From contig JAHLEZ010000013.1 in assembly GCA_020726505.1 (NCBI GenBank), positions 434,001 through 498,000 on the forward strand: a stretch of 64,000 nucleotides of DNA, read 5' to 3'. A program made the position numbers and the translations under genes. This DNA comes from Leptodontidium sp. MPI-SDFR-AT-0119 (Eukaryota; Ascomycota; Leotiomycetes; Helotiales; Leptodontidiaceae). The notes under the pieces were generated by a model. It ran no database searches. It saw only the letters and a list, made by a program, of their open reading frames with translations, and was not told the origin of the DNA. Numbering within the stretch: position 1 is the first letter of the stretch; each line of letters begins with the position of its first letter. Of this stretch, positions 10,402 through 22,274 are shown in pieces.

Positions 10402-11747
10402 ATGGAGTCCCACGAAGACAAGCATTGGGTGAGTTGGGATAAATGCGGGCGGGCAGACAGGCATTCCAGCTTGTTATCTGCTAGCACCAAGCGATCAACA
10501 TCAATCTGCCATGTTTTACTAACCATTTGCCAGGCCACCAAGTACCTGCTCGATCCTTTAAATGCCCCAGAGCCCAGCGAGGAAACCGGCCCCGGAACAC
10601 ACTTCAGATCCTCCGTAAACAGATCCAGCTCTACTTCGAAATCGCCTGCCTTTGATAAATCTTCGAAGCAGCCCTCCGTGACAACATACCCAACTCCGCC
10701 AACATCCGCAAGTCCTACTAGATCCTCATTCCATCCATCGAACCCATATTCTCCTTCGCATAGACAGCTAGCGTTCGGGGAACTCAACGAAGCCGGACCG
10801 AGCAGCCGGAAGGGCTCTGGAGAGCAATCAACCAGCGGACACGGACGAAGAAGAGGAAGTGAGTGGTTGGATCTTATTGCGGGATCTCTGATGAATTCTG
10901 TCTAACTTATCTTAGGTTCCCTAGGCGAACGATTCCCAGGAGACATGTCTCACCGACCACTTGATCAATTGCGAAAGGAGACGAAGGCAGCACATCGGTC
11001 ACCACATCTAAGGAAGAAGCATATTCCCGGAGCTGATAGTATTGATATGCTTGACAAATCTATGCTTGGAGGACTATACCATCACGAAGGCCCATATGAT
11101 GCAACCCTGATATCCCGGAACACAAATGTCAAATATTCTCCTGTCGATGCTGTCAAAAGTTCCAATGAAGAGGCTATCCGAGCTACGCCGAAAGAATACA
11201 TCAAAGACTCCTTGACTAAGCATGTACCGCTACAAGGAACGTCTGTCATTCCCCCAGGATTCGAAGACTTTTCAGGGCGGAGGATGGACTACGAGGAGGG
11301 TGCTGATCTGATGCGGGAGCCAGACGCAGCAGGTGGTGCTTACAAGAGATGGGACCATGTCGTATGTATCACTCCAAACACGGACGAATCATACCTAACA
11401 TTTGGCAGAAATATCACCCCGAAGATCTTAAAGGCAAGGGAGAGCCGTCATACTCAATTGAGAAGGCCTTAAAGGACCATAAGGAGGAAACTGCTCGAAA
11501 TGGCCTGCCCCCCGACAGTCGGTCTTACGAGATGCAACCACAGCGACCTGCAGCCGGTCGCCAACGAAGTATCAGCGGAAACCACGAAGATTTCAGAGGA
11601 TCCAGTAGACCATCTGCAGGTGCCTTCCTGGATGTAGACGGCGGCAATGAAATGCGGAGATCCAACACCACAGGACGACGTATCGGTGAAGGATTAAAGC
11701 GACGATTTGGAAGCCTGAGAAGGAACAAGAATGCAACCGAGCCATGA
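10402..11747 (+). CDS. PAL1: Pal1-family cell-morphology protein
   Basis: Model: join(10402..10428, 10534..10858, 10916..11361, 11409..11747), 378 aa, with introns of 105, 57 and 47 nt. The first exon is only nine codons (MESHEDKHW). The Pal1 signature begins near residue 117: SLGERFPGDMSHRPLDQL, then RSPHLRKKHIPGADSID. In fission yeast, Pal1 localises to growing tips and endocytic patches and maintains cylindrical shape; a role here is inferred. The flanks are Ser/Pro-rich and low in complexity. The C-terminus is basic (RIGEGLKRRFGSLRRNK) and may bind membrane lipid. All phases close. Confidence 0.92.
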
Positions 11748-12137
11748 GCAACGAAGGATATTCGGCAAGAGCAAAATCAAAGCAAAATCACAATTTAGGA
11801 AGTATGATAATGAATTCACAAGAATATCAATTTCAACATCAACGACATTAGACTTGGGCTGTGATAGGAAGGGATGGCAATGAACAAGGCATCAAATGTA
11901 TAATATGGGCAATGAGACAAATAGAATAGCTATTTTGAAATGACTATCTAGCTCTCGCCCTTGACTTCCCATGTCCATCATGCGAGATAATGCAAATGCC
12001 CAATCACTTTTCTCCTCCTTCTCAAGCGCCAACCCAAGTAATAACCAAATTTCCACGACGCCTTGTACTCTAACTCTAGACATAAAAAGAACCCCCCTCC
12101 CTCACACAAAACAAAGAAAGATATTCTCGAGTCTTAT
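11748..12137. other. Intergenic, PAL1 3' flank
   Basis: 390 nt between convergent genes. AT-rich, with no feature recognised. Confidence 0.5.
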
Positions 12138-12539
12138 CTACCAACCCTTATGCCTAATTGTGTCACTGACTCCTCTCGATCCTCGAATCTTCAACGCAAG
12201 CTCATACCTCTTAGCTTCCGATGGGGAAACCCCACTTTGGCCTTGTGATCTTGAGGTGCCTGGGTGCATAAAGAAAGGGGCTCGCTTAACTGGCTGCCGC
12301 AGGGGATAAACAACACTTTCACCCCGATGTCGTCGACGGGTACATGTTATGATTTAGCACCATTTTGCCCATACTGTGATCGAGCTTAAGGTGTTGATTA
12401 CGATGGCGATTTTCGTTTTGAGTGTTAGGTGAGGAGTTGGTGTTTTCGCTATGTGGCAAGCGAGGCAAGTGGGGGAGGGCGCGGGCTTGGTAGAGGGTTG
12501 GAAGTGCTGCGTTATGTCGTGCTGTGTTATGCCTTTCAA
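12138..12539 (-). pseudogene. Copy 1 of a small single-span membrane protein family (probably degenerate)
   Basis: The last exon, 12138-12259, is preceded by a CACCCAG acceptor and is in phase 1. It reads PSEAKRYELALKIRGS and matches the C-terminal exons of the two copies further right (YELALRFGRS). The membrane exon holds KIAIVINTLSSITVWAKW. That is recognisably the same segment as NIIIGVLTIVIGILS plus the following W..W, but a stop falls almost at once and no phase-1 donor is visible. I see the shared order and phase of two exons and infer a decayed paralogue. The N-terminus is unresolved; 12539 is only the first upstream ATG. Confidence 0.45.
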
Positions 12540-13400
12540 TCTGGTTTTGTTTCAAATCTTCTTGGTCTTCTCAGGTTTGGGGAGATTGGTTGGGTGCTGG
12601 GGATGCTGTTCTTAGCTCTCGGTTCTTGATTCTTGATTCTGGGTACAATTCGATGGAGAGGGCATAGTTCATTCTTATGCTTGGTTTTTTTATATCGCGG
12701 GTAGTCTTGAAGAAGCTATACCGTCTCACCCGATCGTGTGCCCTATTTTAGTATGACAGTTCCTAGCCACGCCATCCATCCCACAACTGGTCAATAACCA
12801 GCCCTCAGACGCAACACTCTTCATAAAATTCAAGTTGTGCAACCTGATACTATTCATATGATCCTTTTATATCACTCCTAAGCACCCAAAGACTACACTC
12901 CAAGTTAGACGGAATTTCTCTAGTTAATGGCAAGATTGGATGTGGTTAATCTTGGCAATAGCTATAGGGGGTTTGAATTTTTGTTCAACAAAGTGACAGT
13001 AATTGGACATCTCAACCCAACAATACTTTTAAGAAACAGAAGTATACACAAATATCTATCATTCTAGAAATATCACTGAATTTGTTGCTCCTTGGTATTG
13101 TAGGGACTAACATAGCGCCGAGTAACATAAACAATAGAGGAAACTTTTTGCTCCTGCTTGCTTGATTAAGCGGGCCCACCCTTTTTAAAGCATATACATT
13201 TGGTACATGCGAGCGCCAATGAGCACTTTCCAGGAGAAGTCCAAGGGAAGTGAATGAGTATCTTCCAAGTTATTTCATTTCTCCTTCTATCTCAAGTAGG
13301 GTCAATCAAGTAAACAAAACGCCAGACCCCCAAACTTCGGAATCTTTTCCAGGAAGTTGTATCATTACATTACGACAAGAACTCAGAGAGGTCCATCATC
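12540..13400. other. Intergenic between family copies 1 and 2
   Basis: About 860 nt, AT-rich. Nothing supportable was seen. Confidence 0.5.
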
Positions 13401-14120
13401 TCAATCACTCCTCCCGAACCTCAGAGCCAATTCATAACCAAGTCTTGGTAGACGATGTGGGATATCTTCGAGTGGGATTGGGTTGATAGCTGGACCTAAA
13501 TGAACGTAGCTTAGTTTAAAATGTTGCCCCAATCGACTTCAAGCACATGAAGGTAGATCTGAATGACATGTTGGTGTGGTTTGGGAAGAGGGGCCATGAA
13601 GAAACAAATGCGTACTCATATGTCCATGTCTCCTCCTTCGATCACGAGTAAGACGCCATGTTGACCAGGCTAGCATAGAACTCAAAATGCCAATTACGAT
13701 GGTTAAAACTCCGATGATGATGTTTATCTTGTTGTCTGCTGAGATACCTCGAGGTAGGATATGAATCGTTGGTGTTGGAAGAGTCGAGAAGGGCAGAGAC
13801 GAGGCTGCTGTTGCGAAAGTCAGTCAAGTTGACGAGGCTGAAGGATGCGGGGTGTGGGGGTTTATGTGAGTGATTCGCATACCCATTGCTAGGTTCAATT
13901 TCTGGCGAGAGATGGTCGAAGGAGTAGTGGTAGCGAAATGGTTGAGTATCCGTCCTTTGATTTTTCGTTCCTCCTGACATGAGGGGAAGGAGACATACTT
14001 ATGCTTAAGACTGGAGAAACATCTCGTTGGTGAGTACAAGGATTCTCGGCTGGGGATTCTCACCGTTACTGTAGAAGTAAACGATTTTCGGAATTCTTGA
14101 ATGCATCCAATGCGGCCCAA
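13401..14120 (-). CDS. Copy 2 of a small single-span membrane protein family (function unknown)
   Basis: Model: complement(join(13401..13495, 13616..13807, 13883..14120)). The two downstream exons are well supported; the first exon and the start are tentative. The middle exon carries SADNKINIIIGVLTIVIG and then LSSMLAWSTWRLTRDRRRR. This is one hydrophobic span with a basic cytosolic-type flank. The last exon ends RLGYELALRFGRSD. Its codons differ from copy 3 mostly at silent sites, which supports real coding. Introns are 120 and 75 nt. I do not recognise a function. The conserved tail after the span could be a protein-interaction motif (inference). Confidence 0.6.
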
Positions 14121-15194
14121 GCCAATGTAATTGTGAGATTAGGACCTCATTTTCCGGCAAAGCTGCGCCTCTAGGTGAGGCACACTAAAAGCCAAGACCA
14201 CACCAAAAAGAAAGACCCACTTTTAGCAGTTGTCTGGAGAAAGCACGGCCTTTTTTTGTATGTCTTTTAGAATCTTGCTTTTTGCTGTGTTCATTGCTTT
14301 TTGGTGTGCATCACCTGGAGGCGCAGCTTTGATCCCACAATTACTCCAACTGTATCTTGGCAAAGCCCGAAGCCCAAACCATAATGGTGGAATAACCACA
14401 TGAACAGGGGCAGGGAGTAGTGAGAGATGTAGCTGAGTTGGCATTCTCGGTGTCAGATCCGACAACAGCAGGATCCACGAGAGGGGGTCTGAATTGCCGG
14501 GGGGAACGGGAGCTTTGAATGTGAGCTGCCATCCCGCTTCGTAGCCTCCTCAATGCTATGTAGCCGGGCGGGTGCCGTCTCAGTCATGTTGGACCATCCC
14601 CTGTTACTCCTACAATCTTTTTGCAAGACCCTTGTTTTGTGTTCCCATACTCGTCCTTCGAGATTCATACATCTGTAACTGCGAGATTTTATTCAAATTC
14701 AAGACCTTGTGATTGGATGACGAATACTGAGTTCAAGAAAATGTGACAGTTCTACTCCTACGACATCGAGTCATGGTTCTTGTGGAGGACAGGTATTTTA
14801 GTCTCGCCAGGTTATTTGCCCTCATTGATATGTCGCATCGCTCTCCGATGAACTTGCTTGACATTTGGCGAGAATGGTTATTCACAGAAGGTTAGGCAAT
14901 TGCCTCCAACTGTTTGATCACTCAGAAAGAGTCAAGTCCCCTATTTTCACTACAGTAGGTATCATGTCGTCGAAAAGAATTATGATTATTAAAGGTGTGC
15001 CAGCATCTATCAAACACCAAGTATGTTCAACTCCTTCGGCTCCGAACTGTGCCAGCACCCTTGATGCCCCTACAACACTTCTCTCTCATTGGAAACCCTT
15101 TAGTCCTCGACCCCAAAACAAAACTCCATACACAATAAAACTCAAACTGAAAGTGATACTTTATAATTCTGAAGTTTTCTTTAAGGTCCCCTCT
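14121..15194. other. Intergenic between family copies 2 and 3
   Basis: About 1.1 kb. No supportable gene or RNA was seen. Small plus-strand ORFs near 14865-15287 overlap the last exon of copy 3 antisense. Confidence 0.5.
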
Positions 15195-15629
15195 TCACTG
15201 ACTCCTCCCAAATCTCAGCGCCAATTCATACCCCAACCTCGATGGAGGCCGCTCAATATTTTCAAGCTGGATCTGATCTGTAGGTAGACCTTCTCACCCA
15301 CAAATCTCAGCTAAATATCCCACCATCAAACCACTACAGACATAAAGACGCCGTGGATGTGCACTGGAAGATAGACGTAATCGTATCCTCTTCTAATTTC
15401 CGCTTACGGTCTTTCCTCAGTTTCCAAGTCGCCCAAGCGAGAATCAAACTCAGGATACCGATTACGATCGTCAAGACACCGATTATTATGTTGATCATGT
15501 TGTCGGGTGATACGTCGCGTTTTGTTAGTCGAGGGATGGGTTGAGTCAGTCTGTAAATAGATGGATTGGTTAGTTGGTAAGGCTGAGAGCGGTTGGGGGT
15601 TGTGGGTACATATGCATGGAGAACGGTTG
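15195..15629 (-). CDS. Copy 3 of a small single-span membrane protein family (5' end unresolved)
   Basis: Supported exons: 15195..15277 and 15408..15550, joined in phase 1 across a 130-nt intron (GTAAGC...CTACAG). The membrane exon reads PRLTKRDVSPDNMINIII, continuing the same span as copy 2, then LILAWATWKLRKD. The last exon ends PPSRLGYELALRFGRSQ. A further acceptor at 15551 shows more sequence upstream. A minimal first exon MHI (ending near 15610) keeps the frame, but a longer N-terminus is possible. Intron phase and C-terminal motif match copy 2. Role unknown. Confidence 0.55.
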
Positions 15630-16428
15630 AAGGAAGTAGGAAATGGTATAGGTTTCAGTCAACTGGAAGTGGATTTCCTGCGGCGTTTAGAATTAGGAAA
15701 GGTAAGATGGACCGTTTGAAATAATCAGGCTAGGAACTAAATTCTAGAGATTGGGGAATGTCAGAATAATGTAGCAATTCAAGATATCAACGGGCCTCGA
15801 CCAGGACGGCCCCGTTTCTGGCCGTTCAGACGTCTTCTCGGGATGCTGTAGGCAGCATTTAAAGGATCATTGCTCTTTTGGGCCTTCAGATGAAGATCTC
15901 AGAGAAGTGTGGCTGGTGAGCCAGCCTTGTCACTACCACCAACGCGGCTGTGGCAATGTAAAAGTTGTGTCTATAGCACTGGCTTACAGAACCTCAATGA
16001 CCGAAACAAGGAACGAAGGGAAAGACTAGTGAAGTGAGTGGACAGTATCCAGAAGTGATGCAGGTACGCAAAGGGCAAAATATGTCCCCTGTTGTTTTGT
16101 TGCAGCTGGATGGTCTGGGAAGCTTTTGGAGATTTCAAGCGAGGTTGAGCCATTGGACAGAGCAGAGAAAGACATTTCAATACTGTCTTATTTAAGAGCA
16201 AAATCGGCGAAGGCAATCCTTGTCCCTGTTATTGCTTCCAAGCCCAGCATTGTGCGTTCGTGCCCAGATCCTCCACGCATCTACTTCTACTCACTGTGTG
16301 GTGTGGTGTCTGTGGAGAAAATGATAGGCACGGTTGTTGCCGGAAACCCCGCCATTGGAGAAGTAGCGAGGAGCCTACTAGGGGCGCTAACAAACTAAAA
16401 GCGGGAACAGGCTGTTAATTAGGTCTCC

Positions 16429-16474
16429 TGCCAGAAACGTAGCACGTAGTCGACTACGTGCTACATTTCTGGCA
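16429..16474. repeat. 46-nt near-perfect palindrome
   Basis: Two 23-nt arms meet with no spacer at the SalI-like centre GTCGAC, with a single mismatch (position 10 of each arm). Outside, TAGGT and ACCTA can extend the pairing by 5 bp across a 4-nt bulge on one side. It would form a cruciform in DNA or a long hairpin in RNA. Confidence 0.85.
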
Positions 16475-16533
16475 ACCTATCGCGCAACTCTCTATGTTCT
16501 TCCCTCAACAACTATGAGGCTCAAAATCCGCAA

Positions 16534-16595
16534 CTCCAGGTTTGAATTTGGAGCCTGCTCGATGCAAGCGCTCCTACCGCTCCAGTCCACTGACC
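16534..16595 (-). other. tRNA-like relic or possible SINE head
   Basis: On the minus strand there is an A-box-like stretch (TGGACTGGAGCGGTAGGAGCG). A possible 5-bp anticodon-type stem (GCTTG/CAGGC, 7-nt loop) follows. A T-arm-like stem CTCCA/TGGAG encloses TTCAAACC. The loop before the putative anticodon lacks U33, the T-loop is 10 nt and no acceptor stem pairs. It is therefore not a working tRNA. A tRNA-derived element is possible; coincidence is not excluded. Confidence 0.25.
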
Positions 16596-17518
16596 AAAAG
16601 ACGCTTCATTCTTCCTAAACTGCTATAATTCATTTCACAACAATAGTGGTCAAAACACCTTGCGATGTTTCCCTTACGTTTACACCCTTCCGCCGTCTTT
16701 GCAATCTTACTTACCATGAGAGTGAGGTACATTGTTCGATTCCTCACGGTACGCCTCACGAGGGGCGGCCCAAAAGTTCGATCATTGACATTGCGCAACG
16801 TCTTTACGAGATCTATTTCTCTAAAAATGCGGGATACAGACTCGAATTTCTAGAGACAGAGTAAGGATCAAAACCTCACCAAACTTTTTAAGACTGACCT
16901 ATACGTAGGCTCTAAATATCCTTTCCGTGCACAGGAAAGAAAAGAAGGGTGCCAGGAGGTAATTAAGCAATACATAATCAAGTCAGCGGCGTTCTAACAA
17001 ACTATGTCTCGATTCCGAATCTTCAAGTCGCGCTAGAAAGCTATTATTTTATTGCTGAGAAGCCCAAGGAACCCGATGAACTATTACCACAACATCGAAT
17101 GTTCAATGGCGCATCTTCTCACGGCACAGAACCTAAGGCCTTCTCCTTCGTAGCTTGGGAGCCTAACGTATATATTCGAGATGTTCAAGAGTCGTACAAA
17201 AGAGCGGAACTTCAATTTCCATCCTTACCTTAATTAGCCCATTCTTCTAAAACGTTCTGAAACTAATAATAGCAAGATCTCATCAGTATTAGCCATGGGA
17301 CTTTTATATCTTGAGCAAATGGCTTTTCCGGCATGCTCTACTCGATGAGGAAAGGCTGGAAGTCCTACGGAAGCAACTGGGAACACGGTACTGTATTGAT
17401 GGTCAACCTATCGTAGATCCTTATTGTTTGTGTCAAAATGCGAAATTCTTTTCCCGGATTGCACCTATCTGTCTAACCTACAAATACAAGCAAGATATGC
17501 CTCCTCCCCCCAAACCCT

Positions 17519-20500
17519 TCAAAGATACCCAAGCCCACCCATCAAGGCCGCCAAATCATCTCTCACTTCCTCGGCGTCGATGCCAACTCTCCCAGCAACC
17601 TCTGCTCGTCTCTGACTCCCTAACTCCATCCAGCGCATTAATATCGTGCCGTCGATAACAGTCCTACTCCCCACCATGCCCTCGGGCGCGTCCTTGTCAA
17701 TCCTATATGCTCTAGGATTGAGTCCACAGGCGTGGTAGAGTGTGTTGATGAGATGACTGGACAGTGTGCTTAAGCGACGATATTGTGCTTCCGATAATGG
17801 CGAGAGCAGAGAGATGCAGCCTGTGCTGGAGGTCAGGAGAAGCTCGTACTCAGGGATCGTAGCTTCGGCAGCGGTGTCCATAGCATCTGGGGAGGGAGGA
17901 AGTAGGGTAGCAGCTTTCGTGCGAGGGAGGACAGTCATGCTTGTTGGAAGGTGACCGCCAAGAGCGAAAGTCGATCGGTGAAGTAGGAGATGGCCTTGAA
18001 GGGATTTCGGATCTAGGGCAGCAAGTTAGTAAATGCAGTTATCAATTTTGGGATTCAACCTACGCTCAGGGTCGAATTGCATGATATGCAAATTGCAATC
18101 CGAATCCGCAGCCACGACATACAGCTCTTTCCCATCGGGTAAGAGATCCGCCTGCATGATCTCCATGTTCTTAGCCGACTTTCCGAAAAGCATCATCTTG
18201 TAAGGCTCCTCTGTGTAACCAGCGACCCATACGCCTTTAATAGCATCAGCAAAGACGCAAATTCCGGAACCTCGAAGCTCCTTGATTGAAGTAACATAAC
18301 AGTTCATGTCCATGAACGCGACAGGGAGAAGAGTCCCATCTTCTTTGAGACCGCGAACCATACATTTCTGCCCCTGTGAGACAAGCATGAATCCTTGTGT
18401 TCCGATCTCAGAGATGCAGGTTATGGCTCCTCGAGCAATCTCCTCCTTAGCTATCAGCTTCAGCCGCTTATTTGTCTCCGGCCGATCTAGTTCCGGGACA
18501 ACGCTGACGACATCGTAAACGTGAATTCGTCCCTTGATCGCCAGGTCCTCGCCCTTCGAGACTCCTGTCCCTACAACAATGCACTGTCTTCGCTCATTGG
18601 TGATTTCTGATACCTCGAGATTGAGTGTTTTGATACACATGATGACCTCGAAGGGGTCCAGTTCAACCTCGTGGATGACGGACCAGTTGACGGGATTGAC
18701 TAGCTTTAGATGGCTCTGCTCCATTGTTGGTTTGAAGGTAATCTCCTCTTTTGCCCAGCTTGGATGATGATAGTCCTCCTCTTTGGGCAATTCAAAGTCG
18801 ACCAGAGTACTTGTCGCGGTCACGTAACATTCCGTAGCGGAGTGGTATGCCACACCATGGACTTCCTCTCCCAGTTCCACTTTCTTTAGCGAGACACCAA
18901 GTTCGGCGAAAGTCGTGTCCTGCGGAAGTTGGGATACTCGGGCAACGCCCTCAACATCAGTATAGATGAATCCTCTGTCACAACCTTCGGTATGGAAGCT
19001 GCTCATGCCCCTCACCCCAAGACCTTGCAGACTTAGAACTTTCGGAGTACTCTTGGCGGTTTTCAGGACAAAGCTCGGTGATCCACCAGGGAGGAAAACT
19101 GTGCTGTAGCCACCCAGGTTCGAAATAGCTCGCATAGGCTCGTTCCTGTTGCCTGGTACATCATCTTTAGTCTCAATAGCAGAGACGTCTGGATTTTTAG
19201 CTAAGTGAGGATTATGGATTTTCAAGAACTGTAAGGCGGATGAGAGCGGCACAGTGGACTCAGATCTGGTGCGGAATGGTTCGTATATTGTTAGATCATC
19301 AGTAGATGGGCGTAACTAGAACACAGTTAGCATAGTCAATGGCTTTTCTGGATGTTGCTTACAATAAGGTATGGTGATTTCGAGGTTTCATCACCAAGGT
19401 CGGCCACAATGAGTTCAGCTATGGTTTCTCGAGCCGCGGATCGTCTCGCAGCGTAGTCTGCTGATAAGACTGGAGGTACGAAACAGAGGCCTTCTGCAAT
19501 GTATACCGCTTTCGAGAGATCGGGTAAAGCGTAGATCTGATGCTGTTAGTTTATGAGCAAAGAGTCTTGCAGGATCAACCTACATATAATGCTCCAGTAG
19601 TGCTGAGCAGGAACATCATAACATTTTCTCCGGATTCTTGATTCTTGTCAAAGACTCCCGTTGTATCCGTGTACAAACAGCCGGTAAGCCACTTGGTAGC
19701 AAGAAGGGCATCGTCTTCGCGCTCGATCTCTTCCAACTCGTTGTTGTCATCGCATTGGGCGACAAAGATACTCGCATCGTCTCTGAAGAGGAGCAAATAA
19801 GGGTCGGCGAAGCTTGCGCTCACTATCTGTGGCTCAGCTCCAGTGTCATCGTCGTACATGGGCAAGATTTGGGCCAAGCCGAGGTCTAGGTGATTCATCA
19901 GGTCAGTTCTGGTTCGAGTAGTTCATGTAGTAGATAGCAATAGCACGAGATAGGCACGATAGGGTATTGTAAACGCTTTCATTGATGTTATAGGACATGA
20001 TTTGTTGCCAGATAGCGTCCCGGAAAGCAAACATATGTACTACAAACTTAGACATGCCCAAAAAATTCTGCCGTGAGACGCTTTCCATATACTACCGAAT
20101 AGGACGACCGACGTGAGGGGGCGAGGAGCTGGCGAAAAGAACGGGAAAAACTTACCGCCATCATAACTTCGGACCTCCGATTTCAGCACTTGAATCACCC
20201 GCATGCCATTTCCTAAAGTCCCAGCCTCGATAGTTGATCCAGCAGCAGGTTCGAACTCAGTTCCTGCTAGAGCTTCGAAATTTGCAGATGTTAATGCGTA
20301 CACGTCAGATGTCTCTGTTCCATCAGCAAGGGCCTTCGATACTATCATGAACCTGTCGTATTGAGCATCGATGGCATAATCACCACCGATTACGGATTTC
20401 TCTTTGTTGACTTCGAGTCCTTTTTCTGTTGGTCTCTTCGCACTCATTGTCCATATTCCGCGTGCTTCGGGAAATCCAAAACGGCCAACTACTTTGGGCT

Positions 20501-22274
20501 GGATATTTTGATGGAGAATAGCGAGAGCCCCTGCCTTCTGTTTACCGACAGCAGCGACGAGCTCCAAGTCGCCCGTGACGCCTTCAGAGTCAGCTCTATC
20601 TTCATCTTTTGAGAAGAAGCTGGCATTGCCAAACGCAATGTCAACAATCGGAGCGATGTTCACCAAGGAGTCATGTATATGAAACACATAGTCGCCAGCT
20701 TTGCTGTTCACTGTCTCGGACTTGGCGATACCATTTGCACTCGCTTGCGTTGTTGATGGGCCATCGCCGTACAAGTCGTCGTCTGCATCATCATCATCAT
20801 CATCATCATCCTCGTCGTCGTCTAATTCGTCAAGAAGATCATCATCTGCCTCCTCGATAACTTCGACCCGTGATTTCCGACGCGAGAGCTGGTTTGATTT
20901 CCGACTCCAACCAAGGACCATCGAGTCTGCAGATTCGCTGCCAACAAAAACGGTATTGTTTGTGAGAGAGCATATACTGGATATAGATGCAGGAATCACC
21001 GAGCCGCCTGCGTCAGCAGAGACTCTTCTAACGCTCAGCCCAGATACCGATCGTCCATCCATGTGGAAACTTAATATGGCTATTTCTCCACTGTGAAGGA
21101 TGATGATCATTTCCCCACTTTGAATTGAGAGCTGTTCGATTTTCGAACCTTCCAAACGCATTTGCAGATCCGACTGATCGACAAGGCTGAAGGAGGTGCA
21201 TTGTTTTGCATAAACATTGACAGCGACTCCGTTGGCTTTGCCGGCTTGATCAATGTGTATCAATTCGTTGGTACCAATAAGCAAAGCTCCACCAACTGGC
21301 GCAGGAAGCGGAATAACCTCGAACAAGTCATATGGCAATCCGCTGACGGAAAGTATGGTTGTTGATGCTTTCTGGTGAAGGTCCAAGGTAAACACCATAT
21401 ATGTCATATGGTCCCTTCTTTCAAAAAGTAAAGAGGAAGCCGGCATCTGGGTGGATGACAGGATCCCAAAAGTCGGCTCCCGGTATTCGTAGAGGAAGGC
21501 TAGATGTATTGGATTGATCAGATTAGGGTCAAGAGTAGCTAGGCGCAGAACAAACGATGAGCTATATGGAGTGTCCTCCTTGCTACTGACGCCATTTGCA
21601 GCTTTTGATATTGCCTGATCAGCTGGACGAGGTCCATCTATATCCTCGTCCCAATCATCCATGTTGACGTCTTCATCATCCTGTTTGAAAGGGATAATAG
21701 CCAAATTCCGACCCCCGAACTTCAACGCAGCGCATCTGCTCCTGGGATCGGCAGTCAGCTCGTTCGTGCATTCTTTTAAACTGGGCGCCCATGGACTCCG
21801 CTGAAGATCATCTTGCTCGTAGTAGTGTATCGAGATTGTTGAGATTCCTGGCCTTGTAGGATCCCATTCCACTAAGCTGAGCTTCGCGTCCCTGAATCCA
21901 ACCAAAAGCGCTTCACCTCCAGACTTCGAAGAAACAGTCTTTATCCTCGCGAGTGATGTAATTGTTCCGGACAACGTGTATTCGGCAACGAGTACAAGCT
22001 TTGTTCTCTTCGCGCGGTCGGGACGCAGCAGCGAGTCTCCCCCAATAAAAGATGCCTCCAGCCCGTCGCCATGGTTGATTGTTGGATCCCACTTCTCGTT
22101 TTGCTTCTGGTTGTTCTGCGGGCTTTCGATTTCAATCGAAGTGATCTTGGTCGTGAATATCTGAAGTAAGGAGGTTTTGGCGACGACGAGATTGTTTGCG
22201 CTGGCAGAGATGAAGGGAAGGTTCAAGGAATGCGTGACAGCTGTTGGAGGTGTCAGCTCCGTGTAGCATTGCAT
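17519..22274 (-). CDS. CFT1: Cleavage and polyadenylation factor subunit Cft1 (CPSF160)
   Basis: Model: complement(join(17519..18012, 18064..19315, 19363..19536, 19584..19885, 20156..22274)), 1446 aa, with introns of 51, 47, 47 and 270 nt. Cft1/CPSF160 is the large beta-propeller scaffold of the pre-mRNA 3'-end processing complex and helps recognise the poly(A) signal. The N-terminus MQCYTELTPPTAVTHSLNLP is the conserved family start. An in-frame ATG nine codons upstream (22301) is less likely. LGLAQILPMYDDDTGAEP, DDLTIYEPF and the C-terminal CPSF_A region (FALGGHLPTSMTVLP) follow. A poly-Asp run near residues 480-510 comes from a CAT/CTC-type microsatellite. All phases close. The last codons end YL. 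Confidence 0.95.

Larger units (their letters stand above)
15630..17518. other. Intergenic, copy 3 to the CFT1 3' end
   Basis: About 1.9 kb with no supportable protein gene. It holds the palindrome at 16429 and the tRNA-like sequence at 16534. Small ORFs near 16126 and 16646 lack recognisable motifs. Confidence 0.5.

Noticed and set aside
16534..16595. A functional tRNA gene on the minus strand
   Set aside because: There is no paired acceptor stem, U33 is absent and the T-loop is 10 nt. Kept only as a relic or possible SINE head.
19903..20088. A 61-codon ORF at 20088-19903 on the minus strand
   Set aside because: It lies wholly inside the large CFT1 intron, and the flanking exons join in frame without it.
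20771..20815. A CAT-type microsatellite as a separate element
   Set aside because: It is part of the CFT1 coding region and encodes the poly-Asp run.
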